This document shows, piece after piece, positions 30,382-43,800 of a stretch of 52,500 nucleotides of DNA; position 1 is the stretch's first letter, and every line of letters begins with the position of its first letter. The DNA comes from Glandiceps talaboti (Eukaryota > Hemichordata > Enteropneusta > Spengelidae): positions 18,813,642 to 18,866,141 of the forward strand of contig NC_135556.1 in assembly GCF_964340395.1 (NCBI RefSeq), read 5' to 3'. The notes under the pieces are model-generated. The model searched no databases. It was not told where the DNA came from and was given only the letters and a program-made list of their open reading frames with translations. The translations under genes and the position numbers were made by a program.

Positions 30382-33300
30382 GACCTTGGTATTTTCAAAC
30401 GTAACCCCAATACCTGAAGCTCCCGCGTGCTTTACTGTAACAGTTTCAATTATTTTCATGGAAATGAGCTAACGATGACGATAGCTAAACAACAGGCTAG
30501 ACACATTGTAGAGACCTCTTCTCAACCAAAAACACAACTCCAACTCAATACATATATATGTATTCATTATATATAGAAATACGTACACAGGCCTAAGTAA
30601 AATAGTAAAGACGAACTTATCTCGTTAGTTCTGAAAATTCTAAAACTAGCTCGAATTACACTAATCTTCAAGAAACGCATTACTAAACTATCTCTTAATC
30701 AACTTGTCAAAACGGTTGTGTAGGCCTTTATATGCACTTTATTCGCTTTTAGCACTGTATAACTACGTCCTATCTTGTTCGCATTTTTTTTACGAGGTCC
30801 TACATTTCAGAATTTTACTTGTGTAACACGCCGGTATACATCTTCAATTATACACATCTGAGCGCCCGCTAACACATTTTCGCTTACTATACAGCATCAT
30901 TTAGTTGTGGCTGTAATGGGTACTCTTGACGTGAGTAAGGTTTCCCTACTTCAGGACTGCATGAGTGTTTTCAATCTTTACCTGTGTCGCACTTCAAATT
31001 TTTCCATTAAGATCGATTGCTGTAATCATTTTTCCGTTTACGGTTTTTATATGCCATATAACGTATGTTATATAACCTGACTACATCGCCATCTAGAGTT
31101 TTGCTTAACTCACATATTTTCAGAGCCCAATGTTTTTTTTTTGGAAATACCTTTATATCCCAGCGTGGCGTTCCCATTAAGTATTGTACAAAGTCACCGT
31201 TCTCACTTATCGTAACATGTGTACATCTTAGATGCACATTGACATTAATTGTGCCATCCAGCTTCCTCTTTCATCCCACATTTAGATTTCCGTCTCGTTA
31301 GCGTCGATATAATTGAATAAACCATAACCGTGTACGATCGCCATACAAAAGAAACGTCAAACGTTATCTGTTTAACAGGCGAAAACTTGGCTGAGACAAA
31401 TAATTGCAGATTTTCTCGTGTCGGACACACGTGACTATTTAAAGGACCACATACATTTTACATTGAGCACATCGATTATTGTACATATGGTTGAAATCGT
31501 GGAGTACGAGTGTTTAATTCATTCATTGGTGCAAGTGAGCGCTCTTGTGATACTTTTGTTTGGGGTGGATTGCAGTTATTTCCCCTGGCAAACGCATATT
31601 AAAAGCAACACGCTAAGAACACTCAGAATCAGTTTAACTATTACTGTCAGCATAATGGCCTCTATTAAATCAAATAAGATGTTAACTCATCAAACTACGT
31701 TTACGGGGAAAGTGATTGGGTTGTACTAGTTCATCTCCCTAAGGTCTGGGTAAGTTGTACTTTTCAACTTTATTATATATAGCGTAGAGTCAAGTCGTGT
31801 GGGCATTTTTACACGCCTAACATTGCCTAACGTTTTTTTACTTTATTGAAGCTTCGGCCACAAAACCGGCGCAAATGTTTTTTTTTTATTTGCCTACTTT
31901 GAGATGACGTCGATTGATTCACCATGTATGTGATTAGAACTAACTAGGAGAGTGGAGCAGTACCATGTTAACGTGATGAACGTCACTTTGTCTAATTTTT
32001 GGTTTGAATACATAACAGTTAGGGAAATGCTATAAGTGCTGGAGGGGGGGGGGGTATAGTCAAAATCCCCCACCCCAACTTGACTATAGGCTATATTATA
32101 TACGGAATGGGGTGCTTATGTTGTAAGACTCGAAATGAATGTTTAGCGAAATGAAAGGAATACTTTGCCACCTACTGGGGTGGGGGTGGGGCTACTCCCC
32201 TTATTTGAGTATACGTATATGGGCCGCCCTTTGCGGGTGCGTTTTCTAGTCCTTTGGGCTAAAATGTTTGGAAAACACTATTATGATGTCATGTGAACGT
32301 TATGCGAGAGTCTTTCGGTGATGTAAGTACAATTTTTGAAAGAGAAGCTAGCTCTATTCCACCCGCCAAGCATCACGTGCACTGTATTGACCACACTGTT
32401 GACTGAAAATAGTGATAAGTATATTTCCATACCCATGGTAACACGGAATAAACTTCACCTCGTATTTTTTTTTAAATGCAAAAATTCTTTACTTTTTACA
32501 AGGCCGCTACATGTACATGTATTATATCTCGAAATCTAAACGCCCTAGTTTGATCACCCAGACACCGCGAGTTGTATGTAATAAAGTGGTATGTAGTAAT
32601 ATGGTCTTTTATTCTGCACATCCAAGGTCATCGGCCCAAAATACAAATGTAGTTGCTTAATTTTTGAAGACACGATATACCTACGAAAAAAATAAGTAAG
32701 TGGAAATGTTAGAAACGAAATTATGTTAAATTTACATAAATCTCTCTACGTAATTTAATTGCATAGAATGTAAATACAGCAAGACATTGAAGAACATGAT
32801 TGTATATTATCTGATGAAAGTAACTTGCAATTGATGAATTTATCAGTAGTTGGAGGTTCGAAGTAAAATCTTGGTAAATACTTAGTTCTCACTTCACATA
32901 CCTGAAAATTATAAAGTGGTATGGCTTGTACCGCATAGAAACAAAAGAAGCTACATTTTTATTCTAGAGGGCAGTGTAAAAACGCCATTCTCTGTTTGAA
33001 AAATAGTTGACTTATTAACTTGAGTGTCAATAGAAATAAGAGGTCAGCACATACTAGTATTCTCTACATGTAAACTATAGTTATTGTTCCAACACATACA
33101 TGGTTGAAATTATGCGAATAGAACACTAATAACTATGAACTGCAGGCTAGATCGGCATATGAGGAGAGATGGTAATATGATGGTCTGTTAGTAACCCCAA
33201 GGTAAGTAATTGTGCATTCAAACGTGTTTAAGTGCATACAGCGTGTATGTAAATAGTAAAACACATTTCGAAGTCCCAGCAGTAGTTTCTCCGTGTTGTA

Positions 33301-33736
33301 CACTCTGAATAGTATAACATATGACATAGTAGACTTCGAATTCAACCGAATGCTTTAATACCAAGGTCTTCTACCTTTGGGAATTGAAGACTCGCAATGT
33401 CGAGAGGATCTGAGACAACGACCGTCCTGGGTACTATGTACATACATGTACTGCTTCGAAAGAGAGTTACTACTTCATGGGTCTTCTCTAGCGGGCGCTA
33501 ATCACAAAATCATCCCAATCGTAACGCTGATACCGCCATGTCTTTTTTTGCCACAGGCATCGTCTGTGGTGGTATTTTTATTTGAGTTTTGAGTTATAGA
33601 TAACATAGAGGGGTAACATTCAGTTCACAATATCATGAAATGCTAGACATGAAGGGGACAGAACAAAACATTTCGATATGTATACAGCACCCTTATCTCT
33701 TTCACAATAATGGCATTGATATATACAATGCATATA

Positions 33737-33737
<1 letters not shown>
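30382..33737. other. Non-coding stretch upstream of the DUF229 gene
   Basis: This is AT-rich sequence with no frame over 103 codons and no domain. It holds a G-run (32042-32054) and a fold-back around tatagtcaa (32053-32090), and it should contain the promoter and a 5' untranslated exon of the downstream gene, neither of which can be placed. Confidence 0.45.

Positions 33738-33820
<83 letters not shown>
33738..33820. repeat. (AT)n microsatellite
   Basis: A pure AT run on the left of the hammerhead hairpin. Confidence 0.96.
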
Positions 33821-33823
<3 letters not shown>

Positions 33824-33881
33824 GTCAGTGGTAAGATTTATCCGTAGCACTGTGCTCGATACGTCTGCACGCAGAGCGGAG

Positions 33882-33988
33882 TATATGTTGAGGGTAGAAG
33901 AAAATCAAGTCAACATCTCCTGACGAGTGATTTACTCACGAAACAGGCTTGTAGAGACGAAAAACCCGACTTGATTTTCTTCTACCCT

Positions 33989-33997
<9 letters not shown>
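33882..33997 (+). ncRNA. Type I hammerhead ribozyme motif in a long perfect hairpin
   Basis: Core: CTGACGA (33920-33926), stem II GTGA/TCAC (33927-33930 with 33936-33939, loop TTTAC), GAAA (33940-33943), short stem III ACA/TGT (33943-33945 with 33950-33952, loop GGCT), then A33953 as the cleavage-site nucleotide, so the predicted cut is between 33953 and 33954. Stem I is TCTC (33916-33919) with GAGA (33954-33957). Beyond an asymmetric internal loop (AACA on the left, CGAAAAACCC on the right), stem I continues as a perfect 30-bp inverted repeat (33882-33911 with 33968-33997). All invariant core bases of the CUGANGA...GAAA...UH motif are present. A very short stem III is typical of small type I ribozymes known from animal Penelope-like elements and retrozymes. 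No reverse transcriptase frame is nearby, so this is a solo copy or remnant. It is on the same strand as the DUF229 gene. Confidence 0.85.

Positions 33998-34084
<87 letters not shown>
33992..34084. repeat. (AT)n microsatellite
   Basis: A pure AT run on the right of the hammerhead hairpin, overlapping its outermost base pairs. Confidence 0.96.
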
Positions 34085-34087
<3 letters not shown>

Positions 34088-34121
34088 CATTACAACGACT
34101 TTATAAAGTGTTCTATGTCGA

Positions 34122-34144
34122 TTTCTCTCACTCTTCCTGCACAG
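34122..34144 (+). promoter_or_regulatory. Predicted 3' splice site just before the DUF229 start codon
   Basis: A strong pyrimidine tract (tttctctcactcttcctgc) ends in CAG at 34142-34144, 13 bases before the ATG. This implies a 5'-UTR intron, in which the hammerhead motif at 33882-33997 would lie. Confidence 0.6.
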
Positions 34145-34157
34145 ATAGAGCGTCAAT

Positions 34158-34999
34158 ATGAAACGACCTAATGGTTCAATGGTCAACAGAAAGATTTTTA
34201 AGTGTCGGACGAAGACATTTTATATCCTCTTACTGACAATTCTTCTTCTTCAGTTAGTTTTACTGTTTTTTGTGACCAACAACAGCCGACAACTTGAACA
34301 GCTAAACAAATTCGATGGAAATAACTATCACATCGGTGAAGGGCGCCACCAAGATGTAATTGATTCACAAATAATATCTGAACAGCGTACTGGCGCGAGA
34401 CGTCAAGCTGTCGATCATCACGTGGACTCGGACGAGAACACGATGACCGTCAACGAAATACAAACGACAGTCGCCTATCCCCAAAGAGAACGTAAGTATA
34501 CGACGAAAAATACTTTATTTATTTTTATTTACTCGAGATTTTAGCACGGATTCACCAGTTAAATTCCTATTAAATATGTTGTTAGTGTTGATATTTAATC
34601 ATTAATGTTAATGTTGTAATAAATGATGAAATTTATCGTGTATTGTCCACAGGAGTGAATGTATCAGAGGAAGAAATTAACAGTTTCCCGTGGACACTTG
34701 AAACGAAGTTGAAAGTTCTTCGTTACCTAGAGCCAATGTTGTTCAGTGATGAACTGGGCCCAGAGAGTGATAGTGTATGCCCAATACCACAAGTCCCGCC
34801 GCCTGCTGGTCTGTGTCGAAACATAAAGTGGGATTGCAATTTCAGTCCAACATTTGTCTACCACGACAGACATACTAGGTGAGGATGACAGAATTACAAA
34901 CAATTATAGTATACCAATCATACCACTGATCCGCCACTGAGTCTAACAGAATAACAGTACAGTGAAAATTAATAGAGCTGCACAAGGGGGTGTTTTGTT

Positions 35000-35078
<79 letters not shown>

Positions 35079-35563
35079 TTGTTTGTTTGTTTGTTTGTTT
35101 GTTTTACATATATACATTACATTTGTTGTTTATTTTTTAAAAGAATGAGACCACGCATGGTTTAATGACTGATGTTCGAATATTTAGATGCAAGGTTCGT
35201 ATCGACAGTGAGTCTGTATCTCCCAATTACCATTTGACAAGTTCTCTAGTTTTGCAACTTGGTTAATTTTCATTGTAACATGTCAGCTAACACTTTGTAC
35301 TCCTTAGCTTGAAATCTATCCATTGTCGCGCTTGTAGACTTTTTCACTATAACGTAGAGTTCCAGCATGTATAAAATACAGTGAAAATCACGAGACCTGA
35401 AACAAACGTCGTCGGGGTCGACAAAAAACTTACTAATACTGCGTCATTTTATCGTCTACTGGCTCACCAATAATCTTACCAAGAGCGCTGACAAGAAAAC
35501 GTTCTTCCTTGAAGTTGTTTGTGTCAACAGTGCTACATTTTATCGTCTGGTTCAACAAGAATC

Positions 35564-35624
<61 letters not shown>

Positions 35625-37705
35625 TTGCCATTGTTAAAATCTTCAAGGGAAGTGTATGTTACGTGTTTGAGTTATTTCAAGTATCTTCAAAGTTACTACA
35701 AGAACTCTCCCCTTTTCAACTTAAATGTATTGTCTAATTTCTTTCAGGAAACTATTTGTCAACTGCAGTGGCGACTTTAGGGTAAACTTCATTGATCGTG
35801 AGGAAAGCGAGGTGCCAATGGCAAATGGAAAGTTTGCAAAAGACCCAGAGTGGCAATCTTATAATGGACTACAGACTATAGACTTTAATACTCAATATGC
35901 TGACGTCGAATGTAAAATGGAGGAAAATGGAAGGTTAGGGTGCCAATGGTTATACTGTGACATGATATGTTCACTGTCATACATACATACATACATACAT
36001 ACATACATACATACATACATACATAAATTGGTATATGTTAGACAAACCTTACTGATACTATGTTGTATATTGTCATTCTAGGGTTGTTTCGTCGCCACAC
36101 AACTACAGAACACAATTTATACCAAATAACAGATCGATTGATCAGAAAACGTTATTCAAAAAGATGGTAAGAAAAATGATATATAGTGAGTTTTCAGTCG
36201 TCAGACATACATTGCCTCTATGACAAGTATAGCGTAGTTACTAGTATTTTCGATAGTGGTCTGAGGTTGTATAACAAATGTTTGGTAATTACTTCTTTGC
36301 ACTTTTCCTCGACATGGCTGAACTTTGATATATTTGTGTTTACATGCTATCCGTATATAACGGTAACAAATCGTAGTACTTAAACATCCGGGACTTAACA
36401 TCTTTATTCAATTGTATTCATTATACATGTGACGTCAATAACGATCATTTATGTTCGACTAACATGTAAGGATATTTTACTTCTTTTTGTCAGAAATCTA
36501 AGGAGCCCGATTGGGAGCCAATCTCAGTACTTTCAATTAGTTTGGACTCCCTATCAAGAGCACATTTTCATCGGAAGTGTGGAATTCCGAAGACGGCAAA
36601 GTTCATCAGAAAACTATTCTATGCATCAAAGTATGGTAAGGGTTGTGATCATGGTATAGACACCCATTCAGACTCACTTGCAGTCCGCTGTCTTTGCTGG
36701 ATGGCATTATTTTGTTATTATTAGTAGTTGTAGCTGTGTGTTGAACAAATGTCACTTTAATTTATTTTAAAATATATACTCACTGGTTTATTTACAATCG
36801 ATTGCTTGATTTCATTTCATTAGCAGAAGTTTTGGGATCAATCTTAATGAAGTTTTAAGTTATCGTAGATATGTTTGCTGTAAGTTTATTCACACGAACT
36901 TTTCTGCATTTTGTAGTTCTTCATCTTGTCTATGCTCATATCACATACCCCAGCTCAATCAAATCTATCTGTTGTAGAAAGCTAATTGGACGTTTTGTGT
37001 CTTGATATACCTAACTTACGATTGATACCATTTCCAGCTTAAAATGTATCTGTATGTACTTCATACTCTTCTTACAGACAATACCACAGACGGTGATAAC
37101 GACTCACATGCTGGACCAAGTCACCAGGCATTCCTATTCAATAGAGTCAACTCAATTAGTGGAATAACGGCAATGAATCTATATCCCCTCTATGCAGGTA
37201 AGACCTATCACGTGATTCAAAGTAAATCTATATCCGCTCTATTCAGGTAAGACACATCACGTGATCCCCCTACGCCAGATCTACAGGCCCGTATACAGTT
37301 TCCTGTGTTTATTTCATTCTGTGTGACTTCTGTCATTCATTCATTTCCACCAGGTGAATACTTCAGTAGGATTGATGAAGAGGAACGGGTACTCCGACAT
37401 GCGTGAGTGTTTTATAGTTTCTTTTTGCACGTTTCAAAAAGAAAAATAAGTATAATTAGCTTTTTCGAAAGGCTTTTGTCACTGTTTTATAACAATACGG
37501 CAAGCTTATCAAGAAAATGTCATTACAATGTGCATTCCTGTATACAATCTCTATAGTTCAGTGAAAGAATGACCAATGATGATGATAAATTGCCCACAAT
37601 ATCTCGATAAACCGAGTCTCCTACAAGAGAGGCAGACGTTAGTGAATTGAGCTATAGCATTTGCATACGCCGAAGGCAGACAATAACGATATAGAAAGAG
37701 ACGCA

Positions 37706-37802
<97 letters not shown>

Positions 37803-37807
37803 GTGTA

Positions 37808-37838
<31 letters not shown>

Positions 37839-40800
37839 TATCCACTCTATGGTTCTAGATACTCTACCTACTGAAAAGTTTATCGCTACCTTATTCTTAC
37901 TTCTCTGTTGACAGACTTGTAAAACCTGTAAATGAATGGCTATGGCAGTATGCCAATAAACGTGGATATCTGACCAGCTATGGTATTGATACTGGTAATG
38001 GTCTTATGGGTACTCGTACGACGTGTAAGGTATGATATAGGTACAATATCTATGGGTACTCTACCCGTACGACGTGTAACGTATGGTATAGGTACAATAT
38101 CTATGGGTACTCTACCCGTACGACGTGTAACGTATGGTATAGGTACAATATCTATGGGTACTCTACCCGTACGACGTGTAACGTATGGTATAGATACAAT
38201 ATCTATGGGTACTCTTACGACGTGTAACGTATGCATGGGTACTCTTACTACGTGGTATAGATACAATATTATGTGTTTTCGTATTCGTATTCGATGTATT
38301 TAGGAGATTTTATAAATTTCTGTTTTTTGCGCTTTCGGGCGTAAATATCCATGCCAAGATATCGGAACTTTGTTTAGTTTTAGTTTGATACTAGAACCCC
38401 CCCCCCACCCACCCAAGCATACGGATCATTTGTCGACAGCAATACGTTTTATAGTATGTAAGCTTATTTCCTCAGTGGTTGATAAATATCATTTCATTTT
38501 AAGTACATTATTTTCAGGACTGTACTAACCGTCCCGGTGTATTACCTCATTTTGAGCATCTTTGGGTAGCACGTGAAAACTCACCGGTAGGTGTTACACG
38601 AAATGGGGAGGTGCTGTCTGGTCTATGTGAAGGAGATTCCATGTTACATGATTACGTCATCAATTATACACGGGATTTCCTTGATCACGACTATCCAGCC
38701 AAGTGGGCAGCGTTTGATTTGAATGCACAACACAGGTAAGAACCGTTGCAACAGTAGATCTCAAATATGTACAAGTAGTTCCTTGACCCAACCCTTGTGT
38801 GTAAACTTTCGAGAGCGCCCGCAAGCGACGTGCATACTCCAATAAGCCTACGCGAAATTCAACTCAATATTATTTCATTATTACACATATTCTAAGAGTG
38901 CATTTATAATGAGTATATACTATTGGAATCACTGGGTACTCGTATAGTCGATTTTCTGGTTCCAAGATGCATTGCGCGAGAGGACGTCGCTTATGTTGTT
39001 AGAGTTAGTCTTGTTTTGTCTTTATTACATTTGAAATAACATTTTCATAAGGAAATGATGGTAAGAATGTTGACCTCTTTAATTATGGGTGACTTTATGA
39101 CTGAACGCCATCGATGACAGAGTGGGATTTTACAGGTAAACCCAGGGTACCGACAACCATCCCCCAGAGTAGCGCGTGCAAACTCCCCCGCGCGTACAGA
39201 ATACATGCCATTGTATGGAGAGACGCGCAATGCATCTTGGAACCGACAACTGGTCTATTCCTTAATACTTTCAATTACAGATCCGAACACGAGTCTATAA
39301 ACCAAGTGGATGACAGCATCGTTCAGTTTCTAGACACTGTAACAAAGAAGCACCGCAATCTCATTATAGTAAGTAACTTCAAAGGGAACGCGACTCTAGG
39401 AAATAAAGGTATTTTCAAAAATTTTGGGTTCTGGAGAGTCATTTCATGATTTCACATCACACAAATTTTGCGCAATTGCCAAGAAACATTGAGTTGAAAC
39501 TCTGTTTCAGTTCTATTGTTTGCACATTGGTCCACAGTTGCATAATGAAACTTAGGAGACATACATATGTATTATATGCGCACTGACTATTCATGGAACC
39601 TAAGTGCCTTTAGATGAATAGTCTTGAACGTTCTGCACATGGCAATCGCGCAAAATTTCCTGAACACAAAGTTTATGAAAATATACTTATTTGGAGTGGT
39701 GTTCCTCTTTCAATGTAAAAGAAATTTGAAGCCTATTGTGTCATCTACGGAAAGTTGTTCAGCTGCTTTCAATGATCAGAATATGATTTGTTGGACAAAC
39801 ATGTAATTCATATAATTCAAAAAGGCTTAGTAAAATAATCCCTTAATGATCTCGTAGGAAAATGAATCACTTGTTACATGACTAAACACAAGTAATTTTA
39901 ATGGACTATTTTCTGTTATGTAGTTGGTGTAGTTGTTTTGCACTTTCTTTCTCTCTTTTCAGTTTCTGTTCGGTGATCACGGACAGATATACGCAGGAGA
40001 GGCCGGCAAACATCTCGGTAGTCATCTCGAGGTCTTGCTCCCATTCCTGTCAATCATAGTACCACGTCACGTGATCAGATCACACCCCGAATGGGAACGC
40101 AACCTGATTTTGAATAGCAGGAGATACGTTGTAAGTGAAGTGTGGATTTCTGCTTGGACATTTGGCTTACAGTCCAATAATTTGGTACGACCGGAAATGA
40201 CGTTAAGCCTAGAACGAATTAGTTTTGAATTGACCTTCTTTCATTGTGATTGGACCATGAACCTAAATAATAGCAAGACATTTTAATTGTTACTAAATTG
40301 TAGTGTATGAATTGCAGTCGATATTTAAATGACTACAGTGACGTCATGTAATTTAACAGATTGCACTATGGAACACTCAATTTCACCTAATCAATGTATC
40401 GACATTTACTTTATGTTTTACCTGTATTAACTATTATACAAAACAAACCCACATTTTCTAAACATAGTTAATACGTGTTTACATTTGACGCTTCGCATCT
40501 CTTGAAAATTGTATTCTCCAGACGTTCTTTCGATGCATAATTGAAGCAGTTTAATTAGATAGCCTATCAAAGTGTCAACGAATCATACCATCAATAACAC
40601 ATAACTAAAATTTGTTTGATCAGGAATGCACAAAATATTAGTCAGAAAATGCATGAAACACCCAGTGTCAGTCATTTGGTAATCCTAAATTATAATGCAC
40701 TGCCACACGTGATTGGAGACTGACATCAATTGACATAGTAATTCTTGTTTGTCGTCAGGTGTTCTACGACGTACATAAGACCATGAAGTCTCTTCTACAC

Positions 40801-43800
40801 TATCCAAACTTACATGACGTCAGGGGTCATTTGCATAATGCATCATATAATTTATTCACAGACATAATCCCAAGGTAAGTAAATGATGTGCACTCATACA
40901 TGTAATTGATATTACATTCATTTTATATATAGGTTTCTAAGCTTCAGTTAAATACATATTGATACACATATTCCTTAACATCAACAGACAGTCTCTTGCA
41001 ACGATGACAAGTCTAGAGTGATGGGTAGGTATCTGAATCATTCTAAACTTGGATCCGATATGAATAGCAGCTAACTTAACTCATCGCAACATCAAACTGA
41101 CAGTGTGCCTAGTATAGATAACAAAAGTGATCGGTATTCACTCAAGTAAACATGTAAAAAAATTGACACGAATAATCCTAACAGCAAAGACCCTGTCCAT
41201 AGCAACAGTAGAAAGACAGCGTCTGTTGCTAGGATAACAACACATTAATACAAACATGCCGCGCAACAAAGACCAAGTCCATAGCAACAACCTATATGCA
41301 TTATCTTTTACAGTAGTTCAGTGAATTGGCATTTGAATATAAACACAAATGTGTATAAAATTCATGACAATGCCCATAGCGATAATCAAACAACATTGTT
41401 ATTTGCAATGGTAAAATATCGACCTGCATCATTCGCCCCACCTACATACAGACTAAACCACATAATCCCATCTATTGACTATATTATATCGCTTACAATT
41501 CAATTGTGCTCCAAATGCCCTTGACACCATTTTAGTTGATTTTTAATAAATACCTCTACAAGACCAACCATATGTGTACATTCAGGCCGTTACACTAATT
41601 TGACATGTGAACAATCGCTTCAATCTATCATAGCATATATTGAAAACCCCTGAAACATTCCTTCAGTGGTTATAGTGCAGACTACATATCGTGTGTTTTC
41701 ACGCTACGTTTTTAGTTTGTCTCATTCTGGTGACACTTTACAGGAACATACGGTTTAGAATTATCTATTTAGTGATGACGTGTACTCTGAAGAAGAATGT
41801 AATGTATCGATAGATCCTTTCATCACAGCTTCACCTTGTCGAAAATGAAAACAAATTTTAGATTACCCATCTGGAACAAATTGCTATGGTGATGTCCTGA
41901 ATTCATATCTAATGATGTAAAGAGTACTTGCTGACATCATCTCATTCACCTATATGGAATAAAACGTAAATTAGTAAGCAATATATTACATTAGCTAATT
42001 TTATGGAACGAAATAATGTCACCAGTCGTCGATGTGACGTACAACAATAAATTATTGCCTAAAAAATGAAATCATTAGTAGATTAAACTTAAAAATATTG
42101 TGAAACAGATCCATTGAGAGCGTAGATTATTTTTAGAATCGAAAAAAATATGTATTTGTGCTAGGTGCAGGCAGGTTGGGTTAAATTGGCTGCCAAGATA
42201 TAAATAGATATATAGTAATAATTAATTTTCGATTGGAACATCTATCACTATTGTATCACTTTCCGATCGCAAGGAACTGTCTGAACCTCGTGGATACAGT
42301 AAATACAACGGCTAAGGTCGCCGAAACAATCAAATATGTCACATGTATTTGCAGCCTCCAAAGGGGCGCTTAAGAAATGCTTGGCGTCTGTCTGTCTGTA
42401 TGTATGTCCCGTATCATTACAATATCTCAAAAAAACCTGCCTTGTTTGAAATGAAAGATTCTATGAGTTAATGCGAAGAACTGATAATATTTTTTGAAAA
42501 CATCCTCTGAATATTAACCATGCATTTGCATAAATAACATTTTTTGGGTAATTTGGCAACATCTTCAGAATGAACTTCTTCGAACTTCTTATAGTATAGT
42601 ACACATGTTGATAACAAAGCACATATAACCAACAGAGCTCGCTGACGTAGCTCGTAATTCTAAGGAATCATTTGCATAGTGATATTGGGGTAATCAGGCA
42701 AGAGTGTATGCGTGCACACTTCAAATTTCAAAGAACTTGATTTGGACATTGACTATAATAAAGTGCACATGTCCTATAACGTATTCATTAGAATATATTG
42801 TGAATTTGGTCAAAAATTGCGATTTGCTACACGTTCAAAAATTCGCAGGATAAAGTGTGTTATCAATTTGTAAACAGTTCTGTTCCTTTAATTGCACCAC
42901 TTGAAATGCCATTGCTTTCAGGAATCGCAGTTGTGCTTCGGCTGGAATACCTAGCTGGTCATGTGCATGCAATATGCCACAGGTTTTACCAAGTAACAAG
43001 TGGACGGAAGATCATTACAGATTTGTCAATAATGCTATCCAAGAAATAAACAACAAACATTCAAAGGTACTGTAATAATGACTTCCTTTTTTTTAGGAAC
43101 GTCAGTAATGTACGTACGTGAACTTGGAGCTTTGTACCTGTTAACAGATTGCTTTCAAAGTCTAAACCTGTATGAACGAACACAGGTTCAATCTGAATAA
43201 AACTGTAAATTAATTTGTTTCAATCTGTGTATAAACCCAAAAGTTCTTTCTTACTTCGATTGCTTACCATGTAAAGACAATTAAATCTGAAAAAGTGTCA
43301 ATTATTAATTTCAGAAAATAAAGTAAAATGTATTTGGCTTTTGAGCGTTAGTTTAGTTTTTATATTAGAAACAGGGATTTTGTTCAAACAAAAACAATAC
43401 ACGCCATGCATGGTCATAACAAAACAATTATATTGACCGGACACGGCATGAAATACTTCCGACAGATGGTCTGTAGCTGACAGGATTAATATGTGTTTGA
43501 TTGAAATTATTAATCTCTCATCAAGCGCTGTTTTAAAATCCAAGTGTCACCTGTCACAACTTCATCAGAAGTGGATTTGACAAATTAAGAAACAAACGCG
43601 TAAGGCAATACAATCAACAGAGGGTGACGTCATAGCTGACATTACTGCGTCATCATAGTACATATCAATTTTAGGCAGACCACTTTTTTGTACATAAGAT
43701 ATATTTTAATCTTTATGTTAAAATACCATGAGACTATATGTGAATCGGACACTGTTTGGTATGATATCACATGTGTTTACTCTTCAATGGAAAGAAATAA

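Noticed and set aside
37940-38303. 107-108-codon repetitive frames on both strands
   Set aside because: They arise from the 51-bp array in the DUF229 intron (17-codon period). The true coding frame ends at the donor at 38029.
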